From positions 248,001-312,000 of the forward strand of contig SEMN01000488.1 of assembly GCA_005408345.1 (NCBI GenBank): a stretch of DNA of 64,000 nucleotides. The letters run 5' to 3'. Positions 58,546 through 64,000 of this stretch are shown here, piece after piece. Source of the stretch: Macquaria australasica. Taxonomy: Eukaryota > Chordata > Actinopteri > Centrarchiformes > Percichthyidae. The notes below the pieces were generated by a model that was not told the DNA's origin, did not search any database, and saw nothing but the letters and a program-made list of their open reading frames with translations. Numbering within the stretch: position 1 is the stretch's first letter; each line of letters begins with the position of its first letter. Made by a program: the position numbers and the translations under genes.

Positions 58546-58975
58546 TTCCCTAAAGTAAGGAACAGACGCATCTCACACATGCACAGAGTTTGCCATTTTG
58601 GTCAGATATTGTATCCATTTTATTTAATTAGCATAAATCCGTTTGTTAATACTGACAGTTATAGACACACAGTTAATACAGTTTGCGATAAGGAAAAAGC
58701 AAGACAGCGGATTTGTGTCTAAAGTATTTATTCAATTTAAAATGTTTGTCACTTCTCCTCTCGGTTACACTTGTGTCTTCCTCTGCCCTAGACGACAACT
58801 GCCAAACCCGGTCAGAAGGGTCCACTGGGATAAATAGAGGGGTTCCCGGGGGAAGAGACCAAGTGTGAGATAGTGGCAGGGGTGTTTTTGTTTCTGTTTA
58901 GGGAATAGGCTGTAGAAAGCACCCTTTTTAAAGAAACATGTTTTAAAATAAACTTTTTAAATAATCCTTGCGAGA
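58546..58975. mobile_element. Foreign segment inside the BEL/Pao element
   Basis: Pao coding stops at about 58545 and resumes at about 58980 (DRWTNGPPFLYGPP). In between lies non-coding DNA. ATTCCCTAAA (58547-58556) and TTTAGGGAAT (58899-58908) form a 10-bp inverted pair, suggesting a small DNA element of about 360 bp, but no target duplication was seen and about 90 Pao codons are missing, so replacement rather than clean insertion is likely. Confidence 0.35.
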
Positions 58976-59910
58976 TATCCTCAGTCCAGATAGATGGACC
59001 AATGGCCCACCATTCTTGTATGGACCTCCAGATACTTAGCCCAAACTTCAATCTGCTGAACCTGATGGGGATCAAACAGAGTTGAAAAAGTCTTACTTCT
59101 GTGGTGTCATTAATGCCATTGCTCCAACAAGCACAGATGGACAGCTTTGGTGAGGACCTAGCCTGCCTCCAAGTGCTGTGCAGTACTTCTGGACTCATTC
59201 ATGTTGGAGGTTGATTGCAGCAAAGCCATCAACTAGAATCTGAGTCAATCCATCCAATTGTACTTGATCCTACTCACAATATGGCAAAATTGATCATTCA
59301 GGATTATGATGAAAAATTGCATCACACTGGCTCAGAAAGACTCAGGAATTTTGGATCTTGAGAGGAAGAGATGCAGTACACCGACATCAGCGTAACTGTG
59401 TTTCATGTCAAAAGTGGAGAGCAAAACGAATCATCCCAAAGATGGCTGATTTGTCGCCTGCTTGTCTCAGGTTACTTAAACCTCCCTTCTACGCCATAGG
59501 AATAGACTGTTTTGGGCCATACAATGTCAAGATTGACCACCGATACGAGAAGAGGTGGGGTATAATATTCAAATGCCTCCCAACACAATGTGTACATCTT
59601 GACCTCCTTAATAACATGGATACTGATTCTGTAAAGATCCGAAGGACTCTCAGTTGGACTTGTGTGTGTTTTGTGTGCTTCCTGTTTTATTTTGAAGTTC
59701 TCTGGTCTTGTCCCTTGTGTATTATTTACTTCCTGTCTTTGTTCTATTTCCCGCCTTTATTGATGGTTTGCACCTGTGTCTAGTTCCCCACCTGTGTTTA
59801 CTTCCCTCGTTTTCCAAGTGGATATTCGTGAGTTTTTGTGGTTTATTGAATCTTTGGACATCATCAACGTTCCTGTCTGTCTGCATTTGGATCCTCTCTC
59901 TGCTCTCATC

Positions 59911-61371
59911 ATGGCTAACCGTAACAGAATGACCCAACCCGACTTGGACTCAGCAGACAGTCTTGCCCGCCGGTATGCCGCGTTCATTCCAGAAACGCCC
60001 AAGGACTCATTTTATAAAATGTTGGGGATTCTTATTGAGCCGCCGGTGAAGGACCAGCCTCCATCTCCCTATGAGGGCACCCGGCTGGCCATTTTTCCGG
60101 GAACCCGCGGAGGTCGCGGAGGAGGTGGTTGTCGGGGCTGCCGACGCCGTCCGCGATCTCGGCAGTTCGACGCCGCGGAGCCTCCGCTGCCAGCACAGGG
60201 GTTCCACCCCGACTCACCGCTACTAGCCGCTTACCGTCTGGTCCTGGAATCCCGGTCAGCGGTCCGGTCAGCTTCTGCTCATGATTCCCGGTTGGCGGCC
60301 CGGCCGACACCTGCTCTTCAGTCGGCGGTCCGGCCAGCTTCTGCTCATGATTCCCGGTTGGCGAACCGGCCGACACCTGCTCTCCAGTTGGCGGTCCGGC
60401 CAGCTTCTGCTCATGATTCCCAGTTGGCGGCCCTGCCGACACCTGCTCTCCAGTCGGCGGTCCGGCCAGCTTCTACTCCTGTTCTTGAGTTGGCGGTCCA
60501 GCCAACACCGGATCCAGTCCCTGAATCGGCGGTCCAGCCAACGCCGGATCCCGTTCTGGAGTCGGTGGTCCGGCCGACTCCTGCCCCACGGACCCAGTGG
60601 TCCGTCCAGCTGCCGCCGCAGCCTCATGCTTCAGAGCCCATCCGGCTGCCCCAGCAGCCTCCGGCGCCCCAGCAGCCTCCGGCGCCTCAGCAGCCTAGCT
60701 GTCAGCCTCAGCTACAGCCTCCAGTGCCTGTTCTTGCCCAGCCGCAGCCTCTACGGCCTCCCAAGCCTGTTCTCGCTCAGCCGCGGCCTCTTGCCCGGCC
60801 TCCAGAGGGGCTCCTTCCTCATCGTCGCCGGCCTCCTGCCCGGCCTCCAGAGGGGCTCCTTCCTCGTCGTCGCCGGCCTCCTGCCCGGCCTCCAGAGGGG
60901 CTCCTTCCTCGTCGTCGCCGGCCTCCTGCTCATCGTCGGCCTCCAGAGCGGCGCCTTCCTCGTCGCCGCCGGCATCCTGCTCATCGTCGGCCTCCAGAGC
61001 GGCGCCTTCCTCGTCGCCGCCGGCATCCTGCTCATCGTCGGCCTCCAGAGCGGCGCCTTCCTCGTCGCCACCGGCATCCTGTCTGGCCTCCGGAGCGGGC
61101 CCCCGTGTCTGGTTGCCCTCCAGGCCGTCCGCCTGAGGGGTCCTGTCTGGTCTCTGCCCTACCTTCAGGTCGTCCGCCGGAGGGGTCCTGGTCGGCATTT
61201 GCCCTGCCTCCTGGCCGCCCTCCCGAGCGGCTCTCCACGTCTGGTCGTCCTCCTGGCTGCCCTCCCGAGCGGCTCTCCATGTCTGGTCATCCTCCTGGCC
61301 GCCCTCCCGAGCGGCTCTCCACGTCTAGTCGGTCCCCAGGCCGTCCGCCTGAGGAGTTTTGTCCGGCCTAA
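59911..61371 (+). CDS. Pro/Arg-rich repetitive gag-like protein of the nested LTR element
   Basis: 486 codons from the ATG at 59911, which lies inside the 5' LTR 16 bp before its end (MANRNRMTQPDLDSADSLAR); the same ATG is in the 3' LTR. Residues 1-60 look gag-like (RYAAFIPETPKDSFYKMLGI). The rest is low complexity: repeats of SAVRPASAHDSRLA and RPTPALQ, then QQPPAPQ, then about 16-residue units RPPEGLLPRRRRPPA and RRPPERRLPRRRRHPAH, then GRPPERLSTS units. The frame stays open across all repeats, whose unit lengths are multiples of three. Reverse-strand ORFs over the same DNA are by-products of the repeats. A longer frame from 59776 is open, but its start would lie in mid-LTR. Probably the element's structural protein; no enzymatic domain. 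Confidence 0.6.
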   Translation: MANRNRMTQPDLDSADSLARRYAAFIPETPKDSFYKMLGILIEPPVKDQPPSPYEGTRLAIFPGTRGGRGGGGCRGCRRRPRSRQFDAAEPPLPAQGFHPDSPLLAAYRLVLESRSAVRSASAHDSRLAARPTPALQSAVRPASAHDSRLANRPTPALQLAVRPASAHDSQLAALPTPALQSAVRPASTPVLELAVQPTPDPVPESAVQPTPDPVLESVVRPTPAPRTQWSVQLPPQPHASEPIRLPQQPPAPQQPPAPQQPSCQPQLQPPVPVLAQPQPLRPPKPVLAQPRPLARPPEGLLPHRRRPPARPPEGLLPRRRRPPARPPEGLLPRRRRPPAHRRPPERRLPRRRRHPAHRRPPERRLPRRRRHPAHRRPPERRLPRRHRHPVWPPERAPVSGCPPGRPPEGSCLVSALPSGRPPEGSWSAFALPPGRPPERLSTSGRPPGCPPERLSMSGHPPGRPPERLSTSSRSPGRPPEEFCPA

Positions 61372-61473
61372 GGTCTGGTTTTTCTAGGTCCCTCCTCCGG
61401 GACCCCCTCTGCCCCCCCGGGTTGGTGTGCTCTGTGGGACGTCTGGGATCCGTCCCTTAAGGGGGGGGGGTTC

Positions 61474-61889
61474 TGTAAAGATCCGAAGGACTCTCAGTTG
61501 GACTTGTGTGTGTTTTGTGTGCTTCCTGTTTTATTTTGAAGTTCTCTGGTCTTGTCTCTTGTGTATTATTTACTTCCTGTCTTTGTTCTATTTCCCGCCT
61601 TTATTGATGGTTTGCACCTGTGTCTAGTTCCCCACCTGTGTTTACTTCCCTCGTTGTCTCCGCCTCTATTTATACCGGTCCCTTTCGCTTTGTTCTTCGT
61701 TGGGTCATTAGTTTGAGTTTGCCTGCCTTGTGTTTCATGCGTTCGGTTCCTCGTCATGCCATGTTCCAGTGATTCCCTGAGTGTGTTCGTCTATGTTTTT
61801 GTGGTTTATTAAACCTTTGGACATCATCAACCTTCCTGTCTGTCTGCATTTGGGTCCTCTCTCTGCTGTCATCATGGCTAACCGTAACA
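61474..61889 (+). repeat. 3' LTR of the nested element
   Basis: 416 bp, more complete than the 5' LTR. Contains CTCTATTTATACCGGTCC (TATA-like), a GTTTATTAAACC segment and TCTGTCTGCATTTGGGTCCT near its end. Confidence 0.85.
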
Positions 61890-62569
61890 GATTCTTTCCT
61901 CATGGCCCTTCATCGATTCACTTCTCGGAGGGGAACACCAATTGAGATCTTATGTGATCAAGGAACCAACTTCAAAGGAGGGAACAAAGAATTACAAGAG
62001 GCCTTCACAACCCTTTCTCCCACTCTCATGTCAGTACTGGCAACAAAGAAAATTCACTTTGAAATTGAAGGCATTCTTAATTCAAAACCACTTGGCTATG
62101 TATCTTCTGATATTGCAGATGTTGATCCAGTCACCCCCAACCTTCTAATCATGGGACGACTAGACTCATCGCACCCTCTAGTGTCTTACCCTGACTCCGA
62201 TCTCTGCAGTCGACAGCGTTGGCAACATGCACAGATCTTGTCTGATCATTTCTGGAGACATTTCACCAAATCCTACCAACCATTACTTCAAACACGGCAC
62301 AAGTGGCAAAAGGACAAACCAGATCTACAGTTAAACTCCAGTGTGATGATTATTGACTCCCAGCTATCAAGAGCCCTTTGCCCTGTAGGAAAAGTGACCC
62401 AACTCCTACAAAGCAAAGATGGCCACATCAGGACAGCTGAAGTAGTAGTCAAAGACAAGTCCTATGTCAGGCCTGTAGCTCAACTGATCCCACTTCCTGC
62501 CCTACCTGAAGACACCCTTTAATTATGGTTTAGTCTGATTGTATTTCTCACTAGATATTTGGGGGCGGC

Positions 62570-62956
62570 TGTAGTAAAGATCCCTATTTTCTTTCCGTTT
62601 TTTCTACTTCCTTTGCTCACCTACCTCACTTCCTTTCCTCATCACTGATTAGCTCGTTTTCACCCTTGCCACCCCTTATTTACCTGATTACGTTCACCTG
62701 ATCACTCCTTATTTAAAGATTGCACTCCCTCACTCACTTTTTGACCTTCCCATGGGACAGCTGTTCTGATTCAGCAGCCCATGTGTCTTTTTCCTTTCCC
62801 TGTCTGTTCATGATGCAATCATTTGAGTTTTGGAGAAAAATAAACCTTTGTTCAAAGGATTGAGAAAACCTGACTTCATATTCCCATTCCTATGCATTCT
62901 GATTGGATACCAATCCGATGATAGTCAACCTTTTATTCTGAACCTCCTAATTTACA
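62570..62956 (+). repeat. 3' LTR of the BEL/Pao element
   Basis: 387 bp, TGTAGTAAAG...TTTACA, followed by the duplication CTATA. Matches the 5' LTR except for the about 50-bp extra stretch in the latter and small indels. Confidence 0.85.
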
Positions 62957-62961
62957 CTATA

Positions 62962-63440
62962 GCTGGGACTGGGAAAACACAATGGGACCATAGCATTAGC
63001 CTTACCTAGTCCAAGTTCAAAATTTTCAACAATAACACAGAAAATGAATATTTTACATGTTTTTCTAAGGTGTATGTATAGGCTTTTTCAATAAAGGACA
63101 TTTGGAGACTCCAAAGGACCCTTGGTAACCATGGGCACATACCTAGGATAAAGTCTTGACCGCTTGAACGTACAGTCATAAGTTTGGGCTCTAATGAAAG
63201 GTGACACTTAAAGGTATCCTTTCCCATATCCAAAATTCACTATCAGTATTGGTGACACAGAGTAAATAAAGAATAAACACAATATAGTGCTTTTTTCCCT
63301 TTTTTTGAAAGTAAACTTTGTGCTTATAAAAGAGTCAAAACAAGTGCTACGGTGGAAAAGCGGTTTATATAAAAAGTAACACAGCAAACTATTTACAAAA
63401 TAACACAGCAAAGTATTTACATTTACATAATTTACATAAC
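62962..63440. other. Short spacer, no gene seen
   Basis: AT-rich DNA between the BEL/Pao element and the piggyBac-type gene; a short direct repeat (AACACAGCAAACTATTTAC / AACACAGCAAAGTATTTAC) at 63380-63420. Confidence 0.4.
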
Positions 63441-63443
63441 CTT

Positions 63444-64000
63444 TTACAGGTTATCAGCAACGTGCCACTCGTTATAACAGTCACGACCTGGAACAAAACA
63501 CCAAGGCCCATCACAGGAGGAGCACTTCAGTGGAGTCTTTGCATGGCACTGCCAGCACTTCAGCCGATCAGCAGTGCTGTGCCCACTGATGTGCACTGGC
63601 CTGTGATGTGCTCCGCATGGAGTAGGAGGTGCTTTGGGTGTTGCTGTGGAGGGAGACCCCATCTCTGCCAGCTCCTCAGCGAGGGTCTCTCGGAACGCCT
63701 TCTGTTGCAAAGATACCTCTTCTTTACCTTTTGCTATGTCTTTGTGGAGGAGGAAGGCATTCACGATTGCAATATCCATGAAATGGTAAAAGAAAGTCTT
63801 GTACCATCTGGGTCTTGCAGAGAACTTTGTAGTATCCTATCAGGGCGTCTGAGAGGTCCACTCCACCCATGGACCTAGATGGACAGAAAAAACACAAAAT
63901 TGAGAAAAATATACCAAACATAAATATATCAAGCACACAAATGATTACATTTCAAAGGGCATAAAACATAGTAGGATATAAACATACCGGTTGTACTCTC
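63444..64000 (-). pseudogene. piggyBac-type transposase, 3' end, with intron and frameshift
   Basis: Minus strand, entering from beyond the window. Exon end 64000-63988 reads (R)EYNR and stops at a donor CCG|GTATGT. Intron 63987-63875 (113 bp) ends CATCTAG. The next exon starts at 63874 with SMGGVDLSDALIGYYKVL, the conserved C-terminal block of piggyBac/PGBD transposases. Near 63808 the frame shifts (about 2 nt missing between KT and the WYKTFFYHF that the next frame supplies), then MDIAIVNAFLLHKDIAKGKE, LQQKAFRETLAEELAE, and a C-terminal Cys-rich zinc motif (CWQCHAKTPLKCSSC, WCFVPGRDCYNEWH), stop at 63444. The frameshift suggests a dead copy, or a sequencing slip. Whether it is an element or a PGBD-like host gene cannot be decided from this part. 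Confidence 0.75.

Larger units (their letters stand above)
59630..61889 (+). mobile_element. Non-autonomous LTR retrotransposon nested in the BEL/Pao integrase
   Basis: LTRs 59630-59926 (297 bp) and 61474-61889 (416 bp), both TGTAAAGATCCGAAGGACTC...ACCGTAACA, with target duplication GATTC (59625-59629 and 61890-61894). A purine tract AAGGGGGGGGGG (61459-61470) precedes the 3' LTR. The 5' LTR lacks about 120 bp that in the 3' LTR contain TATTTATACCGG and flanking promoter-like DNA. No protease, RT, RNase H or integrase: the 1.55-kb interior is one repetitive GC-rich ORF. No convincing primer-binding site was seen. Confidence 0.85.
58980..62522 (+). pseudogene. BEL/Pao integrase remnant, interrupted by a nested LTR element
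   Basis: Upstream part 58980-59629: after DRWTNGPPF, the zinc-binding area (RHQRNCVSCQKWRAKRI) and the core start (LKPPFYAIGIDCFGPYNVKI, EKRWGIIFKCLPTQCVHLDL, ending DTDS). Downstream part from 61890: FLMALHRFTSRRGTPIEILC, DQGTNFKGGNKELQEAF, then a deletion after KKIHF so that EIEGILNSKPLGY follows at once, and the C-terminal domain (SVMIIDSQLSRALCPVGKVT, DKSYVRPVAQLIPLP), stop at 62520. The two halves meet across the 5-bp duplication GATTC. The deletion removes the region that should hold the catalytic Glu. Confidence 0.85.
54378..62956 (+). mobile_element. BEL/Pao LTR retrotransposon, structurally complete ends, coding dead
   Basis: LTRs 54378-54816 and 62570-62956, both TGTAGTAAAGATCCC...TTTACA, flanked by the 5-bp duplication CTATA (54373-54377 and 62957-62961). 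A purine run GGGGGCGG precedes the 3' LTR, and the sequence after the 5' LTR (TGGTCCTCCAAGCCGGAG) is in the primer-site position. Gag, protease, RT, RNase H and integrase follow in Pao order in one orientation. Multiple stops, a mutated RT box (YVDN), a foreign about 430-bp segment after RNase H, an integrase deletion and a nested LTR element (59630-61889) make it inactive. Confidence 0.9.

Noticed and set aside
60007..61280. Long minus-strand and alternate-frame ORFs over the nested LTR element
   Set aside because: They arise because GC-rich repeat units are multiples of three and lack stops in several frames; the plus-strand frame starting in the LTR is the one with a gag-like N-terminus.
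1..64000. tRNA, rRNA, snRNA genes or SINE with tRNA-like A/B boxes
   Set aside because: None recognised by eye on either strand; absence is not proven without a covariance-model scan.

Overview
This window looks like nuclear DNA of a teleost fish. Three lines of evidence support that: intron-bearing vertebrate genes (a COA1-like gene and BLVRA in the head-to-head order known from human 7p13), a young teleost-type C2H2 zinc-finger family, and a dense load of elements typical of fish genomes (L2-, I- and Rex3/RTE-like LINEs, DIRS, BEL/Pao, Tc1, hAT, Harbinger and piggyBac remnants). I see no prokaryotic-style operons, rRNA, tRNA or CRISPR array. All homology calls are from reading translations by eye; nothing was searched. 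Layout: (1) 1-4.7 kb, minus strand, COA1-like gene with four coding exons, the last cut by the window edge. Its introns hold a common teleost repeat and a MITE. (2) 4.7-14.9 kb, spacer between the two divergent genes. It contains a LINE endonuclease fragment, a DIRS retroelement with inverted ends (9.3-11.5 kb) and, next to it, a foldback element with about 335-bp arms built of short tandem repeats (11.5-12.5 kb). (3) 14.9-20.5 kb, plus strand, BLVRA (biliverdin reductase), six coding exons giving 289 aa. (4) 20.5-29.9 kb, gene-poor, with an L2-like LINE on the minus strand and another LINE tail. (5) 29.9-31.0 kb, minus strand, a frameshifted member of the fish SAMD3-like/PB1-like family. (6) 32.3-52.7 kb, a zinc-finger neighbourhood: two near-identical minus-strand ZNF genes (36.2-39.0 and 46.6-50.7 kb) in a segmental duplication, plus an exon-1 remnant at 32.8 kb. 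Each exon 1 is abutted by an I-like LINE. A minus-strand BEL/Pao wreck, a Rex3-like LINE nested in an I-like LINE, a retroviral-type RNase H fragment, a second DIRS copy sitting in intron 1 of ZNF copy B, and a hAT MITE lie here too. (7) At 43.68-43.76 kb, a solitary T-cell-receptor-type J segment with a textbook 12-bp-spacer recombination signal and a J-type splice donor, the most unexpected feature. (8) 52.9-63.0 kb, another LINE wreck, then a BEL/Pao element with both LTRs and a CTATA target duplication. It is disabled in RT (YVDN) and integrase, and its integrase is interrupted by a second LTR element (GATTC target duplication) that carries a long Pro/Arg-rich repetitive ORF and no polymerase. 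(9) 63.4-64.0 kb, minus strand, 3' end of an intron-containing, frameshifted piggyBac-type transposase running out of the window. Functionally, the host genes serve mitochondrial complex assembly (COA1), haem catabolism (BLVRA) and presumed DNA binding (ZNFs). The rest is mostly transposon archaeology with several informative nestings.
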